Part shown: piece by piece, positions 8,253 to 17,271 of the stretch
How the letters are laid out: each line of letters opens with the position of its first letter
Position numbering within the stretch: position 1 is the stretch's first letter
NCBI GenBank assembly: GCA_965194505.1
Contig: OZ239144.1
Location: forward strand, 1,054,001-1,118,000
DNA: 64,000 bases
Direction of reading: 5' to 3'
Source of the DNA: Hahnella aquatica
GTDB taxonomy: Bacteria > Pseudomonadota > Gammaproteobacteria > Burkholderiales > Burkholderiaceae_A
Notes under the pieces: generated by a model
The model's input: only the letters and a program-made list of their open reading frames with translations
What the model was told of the DNA's origin: nothing
Databases searched by the model: none
Translations under genes and position numbers: made by a program

Positions 8253-9530
8253 CTAACTGCCGCGCTTTCGGGCAGAAGCCACTTTTTGATTGTCTCCATA
8301 GAGCAGCAACGGGGGCGACTCACCCGTGACGGCATTCTCTTCGAGGACAACCTTTGCCACCCGTTTTTGGCTTGGAAGCTCATACATGGTGTCGAGCAAG
8401 ACCTGTTCCAGGATGGACCGCAGCCCCCGGGCACCGGTCTTGCGCTTGATGGCCTTCTTGGCAATGGCCGAGAGGGCTGCGGGACGGACCTCGAGTTCGA
8501 CCCCTTCCATCTCGAACAAGGCCTGGTACTGCTTGACCAGCGCATTCTTCGGGCCGGTGAGAATCTCGACCAGCGCAGGCTCATCAAGTTCATCGAGGGT
8601 GGCGACCACCGGAAGGCGGCCCACGAGCTCTGGAATGAGGCCGAACTTGATGAGGTCTTCGGGTTCGACATCCTGGAAGACCTCGCTGAGCTTGCGGTCG
8701 GAGGCCGAGCGCACCTCAGCACCGAAGCCGATGGAGGTCTTCTCGGTGCGATCACGAATGACCTTCTCCAGTCCGTCGAAGGCGCCACCGCAAATGAACA
8801 GGATGTTGGTGGTGTCGATCTGAACGAAGTCTTGGTTGGGGTGCTTGCGACCACCCTGGGGCGGCACCGAGGCCACCGTGCCCTCAATGAGCTTGAGCAG
8901 GGCCTGCTGGACGCCCTCGCCCGAGACATCGCGGGTGATGGACGGGTTGTCGGACTTGCGCGAGATCTTGTCGATCTCGTCGATGTAGACAATGCCGTGC
9001 TGGGCCTTGTCGACCTCGTAGTTGCAGTTCTGCAGCAGCTTCTGAATGATGTTCTCAACGTCCTCACCCACATAGCCGGCCTCGGTGAGGGTGGTGGCAT
9101 CGGCGATGACAAACGGCACATTGAGCAGGCGCGCCAGGGTCTGGGCCAGTAGGGTCTTGCCCGAGCCCGTGGGCCCGATGAGCAGGATGTTGCTCTTGGA
9201 GAGCTCGACTTCGCCCTCTTTGCCCTTCTGGCGAAGGCGTTTGTAGTGGTTGTAGACCGCAACCGACAGCCCGCGTTTGGCCCGGTCTTGACCGACCACG
9301 TAGGCATCGAGGATGTTGGCAATTTCCTGCGGGGTGGGCAGGGCCTCCTGGGAGGCCTCCGTGGCCGGCAGGTTTGACTGCTCGTCACGGATGATGTCGT
9401 TGCAGAGTTCGATGCATTCATCGCAGATAAAGACCGACGGCCCAGCAATCAGCTTTTTCACTTCATGCTGGCTTTTGCCGCAGAAGGAACAGTAGAGAAG
9501 CTTCTCTCCCGACCCCTTTTTATCTGCCAT
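8253..9530 (-). CDS. clpX: ATP-dependent Clp protease ATP-binding subunit ClpX
   Basis: ClpX is the AAA+ unfoldase that feeds substrates, including SsrA-tagged proteins, to ClpP. The 425-residue protein has the N-terminal four-cysteine zinc domain (YCSFCGKS and FICDECIELC), Walker A GPTGSGKTLLAQ, Walker B IVYIDEIDKI, the pore region around GYVGEDVE, and the LIGF-type ClpP docking region in KFGLIPELVGRLP. Its ATG shares one base with the clpP TAA (TAATG), which indicates translational coupling. Confidence 0.98.
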   Translation of the reverse strand: MADKKGSGEKLLYCSFCGKSQHEVKKLIAGPSVFICDECIELCNDIIRDEQSNLPATEASQEALPTPQEIANILDAYVVGQDRAKRGLSVAVYNHYKRLRQKGKEGEVELSKSNILLIGPTGSGKTLLAQTLARLLNVPFVIADATTLTEAGYVGEDVENIIQKLLQNCNYEVDKAQHGIVYIDEIDKISRKSDNPSITRDVSGEGVQQALLKLIEGTVASVPPQGGRKHPNQDFVQIDTTNILFICGGAFDGLEKVIRDRTEKTSIGFGAEVRSASDRKLSEVFQDVEPEDLIKFGLIPELVGRLPVVATLDELDEPALVEILTGPKNALVKQYQALFEMEGVELEVRPAALSAIAKKAIKRKTGARGLRSILEQVLLDTMYELPSQKRVAKVVLEENAVTGESPPLLLYGDNQKVASARKRGS

Positions 9531-10153
9531 TAATCTCTCCGGCTCAGGACACGATCGACAATGCCGTACTGTAGCGCATCCTCCGCGCCCATGAAGTTGT
9601 CCCGGTCGGTGTCACGGGCAATGGTTTCAAGGGGCTGGCCAGTTCGCTCAGACAAAATGGTGTTGAGCTTGTCGCGCAGCGAGAGGATCTCGCGGGCATG
9701 AATCTCAATGTCGGAGGCCTGGCCCTGAACGCCCCCCAGGGGCTGGTGAATCATGACCCGACTGTTGGGCAGGGCGTACCGCTTGCCCTTCTCGCCCGCG
9801 GCCAACAGGAAGGCACCCATGCTCGCGGCCATGCCGATGCACAGCGTGCTGACATCGGGCTTGATGAACTGCATGGTGTCGAAGATGGCCAGGCCCGCAG
9901 AGACAGAACCACCGGGCGAGTTGATGTAGAGGCTGATGTCCTTGTCCGGGTTCTCCGACTCGAGAAACAGCAACTGGGCCACCACCAGGTTGGCGGTGGC
10001 ATCGTTGACAGGCCCCACCATGAAGATCACGCGCTCACGCAGCAGGCGTGAGTAGATGTCGTAGGCCCGCTCGCCACGGCCTGACTGCTCGATGACCATG
10101 GGCACCAGGCCCAGGCCGCGGATGTCCTGATGACTTCCTGAATCGATGTTCAT
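9530..10153 (-). CDS. clpP: ATP-dependent Clp protease proteolytic subunit
   Basis: ClpP is the tetradecameric serine peptidase that partners ClpX. The 207-residue protein has the catalytic Ser111 in CIGMAASMGAF, His136 in SRVMIHQPLGG, and the acid in the DRDNFMGAEDA region. The oxyanion strand GGSVSAGLAI is also present. The N-terminal stretch before LVPMVIEQ fits a short propeptide that is cleaved in homologues. Its start overlaps the tig stop as ATGA (10150-10153) and its stop overlaps the clpX start, so tig, clpP and clpX form a gapless run. Confidence 0.98.
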   Translation of the reverse strand: MNIDSGSHQDIRGLGLVPMVIEQSGRGERAYDIYSRLLRERVIFMVGPVNDATANLVVAQLLFLESENPDKDISLYINSPGGSVSAGLAIFDTMQFIKPDVSTLCIGMAASMGAFLLAAGEKGKRYALPNSRVMIHQPLGGVQGQASDIEIHAREILSLRDKLNTILSERTGQPLETIARDTDRDNFMGAEDALQYGIVDRVLSRRD

Positions 10154-11478
10154 GACGCCTCTTTCATGAGTTCTTCCACACCAACCTGCTTGTCTTCCAC
10201 CTTGGCAGCCGACAGCACCCAGTCCACCACATTGTCTTCGGTCACGATGGCCTCGACCTCCGCCCGACGCTCGGCGTGGCCGAGTGTCCAGCGAATGAAC
10301 TCCTCGGGCTGCTCATAGGACTCGGCCATCTCGCCCAGCATGATGCGCAGCTGCACCTCATTGGCCTGAAGCTGATGGGCACGCACCAGCTCGCCCACGA
10401 GCAGGCCCAGCCGCACGCGGCGGGTGGCGCCTTCCTTGAAGAGCTCCATGGGGAACGGCGCGTCCTTGACGTTCATGCCCTGGGAGGCCATCTGCTGGCG
10501 CATCTGGTTGGCCATGCGCTCGCTCTCGCCATCGACCAAGGCCTTGGGAACCTCAAAGCTGGAGGCGGTCAACAAGGCATCCATGACCGACTGCTTGGTC
10601 TTGCTCTTGCAGCGGCCCTGCACCTCGCGCGCCAGGTTCTTTTGCACATCATCGCGCAGCTTGGCAAGGCCGCCAGCCTTGATGCCGAAGGCCTCGGCCA
10701 GTGCATCGTCTAACGCGGGCAGCACCGGGCCGAGCACCTCGTGCACGGTGATGGTGAACTGGCTCTGCTTGCCGGCCAGGTTCTCGGCACGATAGTCGGC
10801 CGGGAACGTGAGGGGGAATGTCTTGGTCTCGCCGGCCTTCATGCCCACCACCGCAGCATCGAACTCCGGCAGCATCTGGCCTGCGCCCACCACGAACTGA
10901 AAGTCGGTGGCACGACCACCATCGAAGGGCACGTCGTCGATGCTGCCCTCGAAGTCGAGTCGAACCCGATCCTCCGCCTGGGCCGCACGCGCCACGGTCT
11001 CGTGGTTGACCTTCTGCTTGCGCAGGGTCTCGAGGGTGCGGTCGACATCGGCCTCGGTGGGCTGGGCCACCCATTTCTGAACCGAGAGCGACTCACGCTG
11101 GGGCAGCGCGATCTCGGGGTAGACCTCGACGACGGCCTCGAAGTGCATTTCGGCCGGGGTGGGTGCATCGGCGGCTGGTGGGGTTGCATCGAGGGGCTGA
11201 ATGCTCGGGGGGCCTGCGGGCTTGAGTTTCTGAGCAACCACCGCCTCGCTGTAAGCCCGGCTCACAACATCGCCGATGGCCTCGGACTGGGCCTGGGCAC
11301 CGTAGGCCTGGGCGACCACCTTCATGGGCACCTTGCCGGGCCGAAAGCCAGGCATCTTCATGGTCTTGCCCATTTTCGCGAGCCGCTTCTGGGCCTGGGC
11401 CTCCACCTCCGACATGTGGATGGTGAGGGGAAATTTGCGCTCAAGGCTGGAAGGGCTGGTGGTGGTTTCTGCTGTCAT
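10150..11478 (-). CDS. tig: Trigger factor
   Basis: Trigger factor is the ribosome-bound chaperone and FKBP-type prolyl isomerase that meets nascent chains. The 442-residue protein has an N-terminal ribosome-binding domain containing the signature GFRPGKVPMKVV (residues about 44-55), a central FKBP domain (RVRLDFEGSIDDVPFDGG, then FVVGAGQMLPEFDAAVVGM), and a helical C-terminal chaperone domain. The start at 11478 (MTAETTTSPSSLE) is preferred. The frame stays open upstream, but that extension runs into tRNA-Leu and is not protein-like. Confidence 0.97.
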   Translation of the reverse strand: MTAETTTSPSSLERKFPLTIHMSEVEAQAQKRLAKMGKTMKMPGFRPGKVPMKVVAQAYGAQAQSEAIGDVVSRAYSEAVVAQKLKPAGPPSIQPLDATPPAADAPTPAEMHFEAVVEVYPEIALPQRESLSVQKWVAQPTEADVDRTLETLRKQKVNHETVARAAQAEDRVRLDFEGSIDDVPFDGGRATDFQFVVGAGQMLPEFDAAVVGMKAGETKTFPLTFPADYRAENLAGKQSQFTITVHEVLGPVLPALDDALAEAFGIKAGGLAKLRDDVQKNLAREVQGRCKSKTKQSVMDALLTASSFEVPKALVDGESERMANQMRQQMASQGMNVKDAPFPMELFKEGATRRVRLGLLVGELVRAHQLQANEVQLRIMLGEMAESYEQPEEFIRWTLGHAERRAEVEAIVTEDNVVDWVLSAAKVEDKQVGVEELMKEAS

Positions 11479-11502
11479 CGTCTGCTCAATGTGTTGATCG
11501 GT

Positions 11503-11587
11503 TGGTGCGAAGGGCGGGACTCGAACCCGCACACCTTTCGGCGTCAGGACCTAAACCTGGTGCGTCTACCAATTTCGCCACCTTCGC
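11503..11587 (-). tRNA. tRNA-Leu (anticodon TAG)
   Basis: An 85-base class II tRNA on the minus strand starts GCGAAGGTGGCGAAATTGG, has anticodon TAG in the stem-loop CAGGTTTAGGTCCTG, a long variable arm (CGCCGAAAGGTG), the T arm GGGTTCGAGTCCC and an encoded CCA. It lies 25 bases upstream of tig on the same strand, so both may share a promoter. A possible -10 element TACAAT lies at 11624-11619. Confidence 0.97.
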
Positions 11588-11651
11588 GAGGAATCGGCCC
11601 CGAAAGCCGTCTTTCTGCATTGTATCGAATGCCCACCGACTAGAATTCCGC

Positions 11652-12533
11652 ATGGATTCCGAACGACTCGGCCGTGCCGTGCATGGTGGCGATCACTACG
11701 AGAACTTTCCGGTGGCCTCCTGGCTGCTGCCGAAGGCCTTGCGGCCCGATGTCCTCGCCCTTTACCGATTCGCGCGCGCCGGCGATGACCTGGCGGATGA
11801 GCCGATCGCGGGTGGCACGATGACAGACCGGCTGAAGGGGCTTTCCGAGCTCGCCGAGGGGTTGGAGGGCCGAGGCCATGGCCCGCTTGCAGCACTCGGG
11901 CAACAGCTTCGCGCGCGCCTCGATGCCAAAGGCATCGACCCACAGCCCGCCCTCGACCTCTTGTCTGCCTTTCGGCAGGACGCAGGCTTTGCCCCGTTTT
12001 CAGACTGGCGCGCGGTGCTCGACTACTGCAGCCGATCGGCAAACCCCATCGGCCGCCTGCTGCTGCAATTTGCCGGTATGGCTGATACGCACCTGCTGGC
12101 CCATAGCGACAACATCTGCTCGGGCCTTCAGTTGATCAACTTTGGGCAGGACCTCCACGAAGACCTGGCCCGGGGCCGACCGACTGTGCCGACCTGTGAC
12201 TGGCCCGCGGCCTGGCAGTGGTCAGACCCAAGCTCGTTTGTCGCACCCCTGCCCGCGGATGAGCAGGCCCGCCTCACCCGCCTGCTTATCGACCGCGGCA
12301 TGGCCATGCTGGCCTTGGGGCAGCCCCTGGCCGCAGCGCTGCGACGGGCGGGCCCGTCGCCATCGCTTCGACTTGCCCTGGAGATTGCCATCACGCGACG
12401 AGGGGGTTGCTGGGTGGGCAAGCAGCTCTTGGCCAGCCCACTCACACCCTGGCACCGCTCCATTCGCCTGACCTGGTGGGCCCTGCCAGGCCTGCTGGCC
12501 GGCGCGCTACAAGACCTGCGGGCCGCCGCATGA
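11652..12533 (+). CDS. hpnC: Squalene synthase HpnC (presqualene-side trans-prenyltransferase)
   Basis: In the bacterial HpnCDE route, HpnD condenses two farnesyl diphosphates to presqualene diphosphate and HpnC converts that to hydroxysqualene. This 293-residue isoprenoid synthase has the first aspartate-rich motif DDLADE (residues 45-50) and the second in NFGQDLHEDLARGRPTVP. The ATG at 11652 gives the normal N-terminus (YENFPVASWLLP). The frame is open further upstream but crosses tRNA-Leu on the other strand. hpnD starts within its stop (ATGA), so the genes are coupled. Products are squalene and probably hopanoids; no squalene-hopene cyclase lies in the window. Confidence 0.93.
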   Translation: MDSERLGRAVHGGDHYENFPVASWLLPKALRPDVLALYRFARAGDDLADEPIAGGTMTDRLKGLSELAEGLEGRGHGPLAALGQQLRARLDAKGIDPQPALDLLSAFRQDAGFAPFSDWRAVLDYCSRSANPIGRLLLQFAGMADTHLLAHSDNICSGLQLINFGQDLHEDLARGRPTVPTCDWPAAWQWSDPSSFVAPLPADEQARLTRLLIDRGMAMLALGQPLAAALRRAGPSPSLRLALEIAITRRGGCWVGKQLLASPLTPWHRSIRLTWWALPGLLAGALQDLRAAA

Positions 12534-13372
12534 CGCCCGAACAATATTGCGCCCAGAAGGCGGCCTCCGCGGGCTCGAGCTTCACCGTGGCCTTCAAACT
12601 GCTGCCCGACGAGAAGCGCTCGGCCATGGAGGTGCTCTACGCCTATTGCCGAGAGGTGGATGACATTGCCGATGAGGTCGAGGACCCCACCGTGGCCGGC
12701 ATGAAGCTCGCCTGGTGGGCCACCGAGCTCGAACGGGTTCGAACGGGCACGCCCACGCACCCGGCCGGCAAGGCATTGCAAGGCATTCGAGGGCGCTTCG
12801 AGCTCGAAGATGCCGACCTCGATGCCATTCTCGAGGGCGTGCGGCGAGACCTCCACCCCATGCACCTGGCCGACTGGTCGGCGCTCGATGGCTACTGCGA
12901 TCAGGTCGCGGGCGCAGTGGGTCGCCTGTCTGCCCGCATCTTCGATCGGCCCAGCGCCGACACCCTGGCCTATGCCACCGAATTGGGCCTCGCCCTTCAG
13001 TACACCAACATTCTGCGAGACGTGGGTGAGGACGCGCGCCGCGGCCGGGTCTACCTGCCGGAATCCTTGCTGCACCAACACGGCCTGACACGCCAAGGCA
13101 TCCTGAAGCTGGAAGACACCCCCAGCCTGCGGGCAGCGCTGCGCGAGTTGGCGCAGCGGGCCAACGTCCGGTACGACAACGCACTGGCCCACCTGCCGGT
13201 GTCCGAGCGCCGCGGCCAGCGTGCAGGCCTGGTCATGGGAGCCGTCTATCGCGACCTCCTACGGGCGATTGAAGAGAGCCAATTCGACGTCATGGGCCAG
13301 CGCATCTCGCTCGGCCCCGCGCGCAAGGCCTGGGTGGCAGCCACCGCCGCACTCGGCCGCCTGCCGCGCTGA
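12530..13372 (+). CDS. hpnD: Presqualene diphosphate synthase HpnD
   Basis: This 280-residue trans-isoprenyl diphosphate synthase catalyses head-to-head joining of two farnesyl diphosphates to presqualene diphosphate. It carries DDIADE (residues 44-49) and the second acidic motif in NILRDVGEDARRGRVYLP, both stronger matches to the canonical squalene/phytoene synthase motifs than in hpnC. The ATG at 12530 overlaps the hpnC stop by four bases. hpnE follows nine bases after its stop. The order hpnC-hpnD-hpnE is the usual one. Confidence 0.94.
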   Translation: MTPEQYCAQKAASAGSSFTVAFKLLPDEKRSAMEVLYAYCREVDDIADEVEDPTVAGMKLAWWATELERVRTGTPTHPAGKALQGIRGRFELEDADLDAILEGVRRDLHPMHLADWSALDGYCDQVAGAVGRLSARIFDRPSADTLAYATELGLALQYTNILRDVGEDARRGRVYLPESLLHQHGLTRQGILKLEDTPSLRAALRELAQRANVRYDNALAHLPVSERRGQRAGLVMGAVYRDLLRAIEESQFDVMGQRISLGPARKAWVAATAALGRLPR

Positions 13373-13380
13373 ACGGCCAG

Positions 13381-14760
13381 ATGACGCAATCCGTGGCCAT
13401 CATCGGGGGGGGCTGGTCGGGCCTCTCGGCCGCGGCCGCACTCTGCCAAGACCGGCCAAGCGGTATGCAGATCAGCCTGCTCGAGGCCGCACCGCAGCTC
13501 GGTGGTCGCGCCCGAGGCCTCTCCTGGGATGGCCTTCCCATCGACAACGGCCAACACCTGATGCTGGGGGCCTACGAGTCCACGCGGAGCCTGCTCCACT
13601 GGGCCGATGTGCCCACCGGGGATTGGCTCTCCAAGGGGCTCGAATGGGTGCACCAGCCATTGAACCGCCCGGCATTTGGCTTTCAGATTCCAGCCGCGGG
13701 CTGGCCCATGCGACTGATTGCAGGCGCCCTCGCACCCACCCCCATGGAATGCCAGAAATGGCCATGGCCGGGACGGCTGGGCCTCATGCGTCTGCTCTGG
13801 TCGGCCCATCGCGCGAACTGGCAGGCCAGCGGCGCTGCCCAGGAATGGCTGATCGGCTGCGGGCCACTCTACGGCGTGGACCGGCAGTTCTGTCGCCCAT
13901 TCATTGAGGGTGCGCTCAACACCGACTGGACCGAGGCGAGCGCTGCCGTGTTCTTGCGAGTGCTCCACGACACCATGGCGGGCGGGGCCCGGGCCACCGA
14001 CGCCCTGCACCCACCCGACAACCTCTCCGACGCGGCCATCGACCCACTCGCCAAGCAGCTGGTTGCGCACGGCGTCCGCATCCAACTCGGTTGTCGCGCA
14101 AGACGCCTGCGCCCAGGGGGCGATGGGCGGTGGCATGTCGAGGCAGATGCCAACGGCCCGCGTGAGGCCTTCGACCATGTGGTGGTCTGCCTGCCCACCC
14201 GCGAGACCGATCGGCTCTGGCAGGCCAGTGCACTGCCCGAAACCGATGAGTCCAGACGCTGGTCGCTGGTGGAGACACGCGGCATTGCCACCCTCTGGCT
14301 CGCACTGCCCGAGCGCCCTGCGCACGGCTGGCTGCCCAGCCATCGACTGCTCGCCATCGAGACACCACAAGGTGCCACCATCATGGGGCTGGCGCGGCCT
14401 GCGGGCGCATGGGGTCAGGTCGTTGGGCTGGTGGCCAGTGCGGTCTCACCGATACAAGGCTGGGATGCGGCAGGCCTGTCGCTCTGGGAGGCCGCCACAC
14501 GTTGGCTTGCGCCGATGGGCCTGGGCGAACCCAAGCAATGGCGCCATCGCATCACGCACGAACGACATGCCACCTGGGCTTGCACGGCAGGCCTGGTGGA
14601 CGCAGGCCAGGCCTGGGGCAGCGCAAACCTGTTGGAGGCCGGCCTCTGGCGCGCCGCAGACGACCTCTGCCCCGGCTACCCCGCCACCATTGAATCTGCG
14701 GTTCGCGCCGGCCGACAGGCCGCGCGTTCAATCCTCGAAGATCGCCGCCAGCGCGTCTGA
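13381..14760 (+). CDS. hpnE: Hydroxysqualene dehydroxylase, FAD-dependent
   Basis: HpnE is a flavoprotein of the phytoene-desaturase/amine-oxidase type that reduces hydroxysqualene to squalene. The 459-residue protein opens with the dinucleotide-binding motif SVAIIGGGWSGLSAAAAL and has the FAD-family GGRARGLSWDG segment soon after. The C-terminal substrate/FAD closing region runs around LVDAGQAWGSANLLEAGLW. It completes the hpnCDE set. Its last 33 bases overlap the 3' end of radA on the opposite strand. Confidence 0.92.
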   Translation: MTQSVAIIGGGWSGLSAAAALCQDRPSGMQISLLEAAPQLGGRARGLSWDGLPIDNGQHLMLGAYESTRSLLHWADVPTGDWLSKGLEWVHQPLNRPAFGFQIPAAGWPMRLIAGALAPTPMECQKWPWPGRLGLMRLLWSAHRANWQASGAAQEWLIGCGPLYGVDRQFCRPFIEGALNTDWTEASAAVFLRVLHDTMAGGARATDALHPPDNLSDAAIDPLAKQLVAHGVRIQLGCRARRLRPGGDGRWHVEADANGPREAFDHVVVCLPTRETDRLWQASALPETDESRRWSLVETRGIATLWLALPERPAHGWLPSHRLLAIETPQGATIMGLARPAGAWGQVVGLVASAVSPIQGWDAAGLSLWEAATRWLAPMGLGEPKQWRHRITHERHATWACTAGLVDAGQAWGSANLLEAGLWRAADDLCPGYPATIESAVRAGRQAARSILEDRRQRV

Positions 14761-16134
14761 GAGGCGCGAGACCGGCCGAACCGTGAGGCCGGGAATCGCC
14801 CGCTTGGGGGCGTTGGCCTCGGGCACGATCGCCCGAACAAAGCCCAGGCGTGCTGCCTCGCGCAGTCGCTCCTGGCCGCGCGGCGATGGCCGAACCTCAC
14901 CGGCAAGACCCACCTCACCAAAGACCACGAGGCCTGAGGCCAGAGGCCGATCGCGCAGGGACGAGGCCACGGCCGCGAGGATGGCCAGGTCTGCGGCCGT
15001 CTCTTGTATGCGAACGCCGCCTACCGCATTGAGGTAGACATCGCGATCGAAGCACGGGATGCCCGCATGCCGATGCAAGATGGCGAGCAAGAGCGCCAGG
15101 CGTTGAGGATCCAGGCCCACACAGAGTCGACGTGGCTGGCCAGAATGCGCCTCATCGACGAGCGCCTGAACCTCCACCAACAGGGGGCGACTGCCCTCCT
15201 GGGTGACGAGCACCGCGGATCCGGACACGCGCTGGGCGGGCTCAGAGGCGCTGCCGAGTTGGGCCTGCGTGAGAAAGAGCGCCGACGGATTGGTCACCGG
15301 CTTGAGGCCACGGTCGGTCATCGCAAAGACACCCAACTCATTGACCGTGCCAAACCGATTCTTCACCGCACGCACGACCCGAAAGGCCGCCTGCGGATCG
15401 CCTTCGAAGTAGAGCACCGCATCGACCATGTGCTCGAGCACCCGGGGGCCTGCGAGGGCACCCTCCTTCGTGACATGGCCCACCAGGAACAGGCCGCGGC
15501 CCGTCTCTTTGGCCCAGCGCGTGAGCTGTGCAGCGCATTCGCGCACCTGAGAGACCGACCCTGGCAGTGCACCGACCTGGTCCGAGAAGACCGTCTGGAT
15601 GGAGTCGATCACCACCAGCTGCGGCCGGCGCTGCTGCATGCATTCAAGCACCTTTTCCAGGTGCGTCTCTGCAAGGATCTCGATGCGACCCATGACCGCA
15701 TCGGCAAGCCCCAGGCGGCGGGCTCGCAGGGCCACCTGATCGGTGGACTCCTCGCCCGACACATAGAGGACACTGGCCGCCTGCGCCGAGGACACATGCT
15801 CGGCAATCGCCTGCAGCAGGAGGGTCGACTTCCCAATGCCGGGGTCACCGCCAATCAACACCACCCCGCCGGGCACCATGCCCCCGCCCAGCACGCGATC
15901 AAATTCATCGAGGCCCATGCTCCAGCGCGGCAGCTCCACCACCGAGACCTCGCTGAGCCGCTGCACTCCCATGGCCGGGGCAAAGCCCACGGTTCGCGAT
16001 GCGGTCTTTCCGGTGGCCGGTGCTCGACCTACGGACAGCGTATTCCAGGCGCCACAGCCATCGCACTGCCCCTGCCACTTCGCATGGGACTGGCCGCAGG
16101 CCTCACACAGAAAGACTGCCTTGTCCTTGCTCAC
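14728..16134 (-). CDS. radA: DNA repair protein RadA
   Basis: RadA (Sms) is a RecA-related ATPase that drives branch migration during recombination repair. The 468-residue protein has an N-terminal four-cysteine zinc finger (FLCEACGQSHAKWQGQCDG), Walker A GGDPGIGKSTLLLQ, the RadA-specific RAVKNRFGTVNELGVF, and a C-terminal Lon-like domain without protease residues (VFGEVGLAGEVRP). The GTG at 16134 is chosen because the zinc finger follows at the usual distance. It overlaps the alr stop as GTGA. An upstream extension of the frame is compositionally antisense to alr. Confidence 0.95.
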   Translation of the reverse strand: MSKDKAVFLCEACGQSHAKWQGQCDGCGAWNTLSVGRAPATGKTASRTVGFAPAMGVQRLSEVSVVELPRWSMGLDEFDRVLGGGMVPGGVVLIGGDPGIGKSTLLLQAIAEHVSSAQAASVLYVSGEESTDQVALRARRLGLADAVMGRIEILAETHLEKVLECMQQRRPQLVVIDSIQTVFSDQVGALPGSVSQVRECAAQLTRWAKETGRGLFLVGHVTKEGALAGPRVLEHMVDAVLYFEGDPQAAFRVVRAVKNRFGTVNELGVFAMTDRGLKPVTNPSALFLTQAQLGSASEPAQRVSGSAVLVTQEGSRPLLVEVQALVDEAHSGQPRRLCVGLDPQRLALLLAILHRHAGIPCFDRDVYLNAVGGVRIQETAADLAILAAVASSLRDRPLASGLVVFGEVGLAGEVRPSPRGQERLREAARLGFVRAIVPEANAPKRAIPGLTVRPVSRLSDALAAIFED

Positions 16135-17270
16135 CGTTGCCTGGGCACACGTGGCGTCACCGCCGTGAGCAATTCGTAGGCGGAAGTGCCGCAGGCCTGG
16201 GCCACACGGTCGACGGGAAGCCGCGCGCCCCAGAGCTCGACGGGGCTGCCCACATCGAGCTCGGGATGGTCGGTGAGATCGACCGTGATCATGTCCATCG
16301 AGACCTGGCCCACCAGCATGCAATGCACACCACCCACCAGCACCGGCGTACCATCGGGGGCCGTGCGGGGATAACCATCGGCATAGCCCGCGGCCACCAC
16401 GCCAATTCGACTCGGTCGTGCAGCACGCCAGCGCCCGCCATAGCCAACCGCCGCACCAGGCTGCACCTGCTGGACAGCGATGATCTCCGTGCGCAGTTCA
16501 GATGCCGCCAAGAGCCCCAGTGCTTCGGCGCTCGCCACACGGTGATCGGCTGGCGGCACAACTTGCCCCGATGCCCAGGGCCCCAAAAACGGGCTCGCCC
16601 CATACAGGCTCAGGCCCGGCCGCACCCACTCCGCGTCCTGGCTAATCTCAGACCAGACCGCGGCCGAGTTGCAGGTGGAGATGGCCTCCTCCGGGGCACG
16701 GGCCACCTGGGAGAGTGCAAGTTCGAAGGCCTGCAGTTGCGACGCCGTGCCACCTGTCACCTCAGCCTGCGCGTAGTGGGTCATGAAGCCCAAGGCAATG
16801 CCCTGCGCCCGATGGTCTGCACAGGCCTGCAGCACAGTGCCCATTTGATCGGGCCGAAAGCCCAGACGATTCATCCCGGTGTTGAACTTGAACCAGTGCC
16901 GACCCTTGGCCAACGGTGCACGCAACACCTTGGAGGCTCGCCACCAGTCCAATTGTCGGGGGTGATGAAAAACAAGGTCCACATCCAGCGCGACGGCCTG
17001 CGCGAGGTCTGCGGACTCGAAGATACCCTCCAGCATGAGGACGGGCTTTTGCCAGCCGAGCGATCGTGCGGCGCTGGCCTCTTGAAGGTCGAGCACGGCC
17101 AGGCCATCGGCCTGCGCGAAGGCAGACACGGCCAGGTCGATGCCGTGGCCATAGGCGTTGGCCTTGGCCACCGCCCAGATGCGTCGGTTGGCCGGCAGGG
17201 CTGCGCGCAGGGCCCGAAGGTTGTGCGTCAGCGCGTCCGGCATCAGCACCAAGGAAATGGGACGAGGCAT
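16131..17270 (-). CDS. alr: Alanine racemase
   Basis: This PLP-dependent enzyme interconverts L- and D-alanine for peptidoglycan synthesis. The 379-residue protein has the PLP lysine in VAKANAYGHG (K36) and the catalytic tyrosine region LSLYGASPF in the C-terminal part, followed by the beta domain with GYADGYPRTAPDG. The ATG at 17270 sits one base after the upstream holD-like stop codon. It overlaps radA by four bases. The run ispDF, tsaB-rimI, holD-like, alr, radA on the minus strand is compact enough to be cotranscribed. Confidence 0.95.
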   Translation of the reverse strand: MPRPISLVLMPDALTHNLRALRAALPANRRIWAVAKANAYGHGIDLAVSAFAQADGLAVLDLQEASAARSLGWQKPVLMLEGIFESADLAQAVALDVDLVFHHPRQLDWWRASKVLRAPLAKGRHWFKFNTGMNRLGFRPDQMGTVLQACADHRAQGIALGFMTHYAQAEVTGGTASQLQAFELALSQVARAPEEAISTCNSAAVWSEISQDAEWVRPGLSLYGASPFLGPWASGQVVPPADHRVASAEALGLLAASELRTEIIAVQQVQPGAAVGYGGRWRAARPSRIGVVAAGYADGYPRTAPDGTPVLVGGVHCMLVGQVSMDMITVDLTDHPELDVGSPVELWGARLPVDRVAQACGTSAYELLTAVTPRVPRQR

Positions 17271-17271
17271 G

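Noticed and set aside
8174..9448. 424-codon minus-strand frame overlapping clpX
   Set aside because: Alternate frame of clpX with Ser/Arg/Pro-rich shadow composition.
11479..11532. Longer N-terminus for trigger factor
   Set aside because: The in-frame extension runs into the tRNA-Leu gene and does not resemble the family; the ATG at 11478 gives the standard start.
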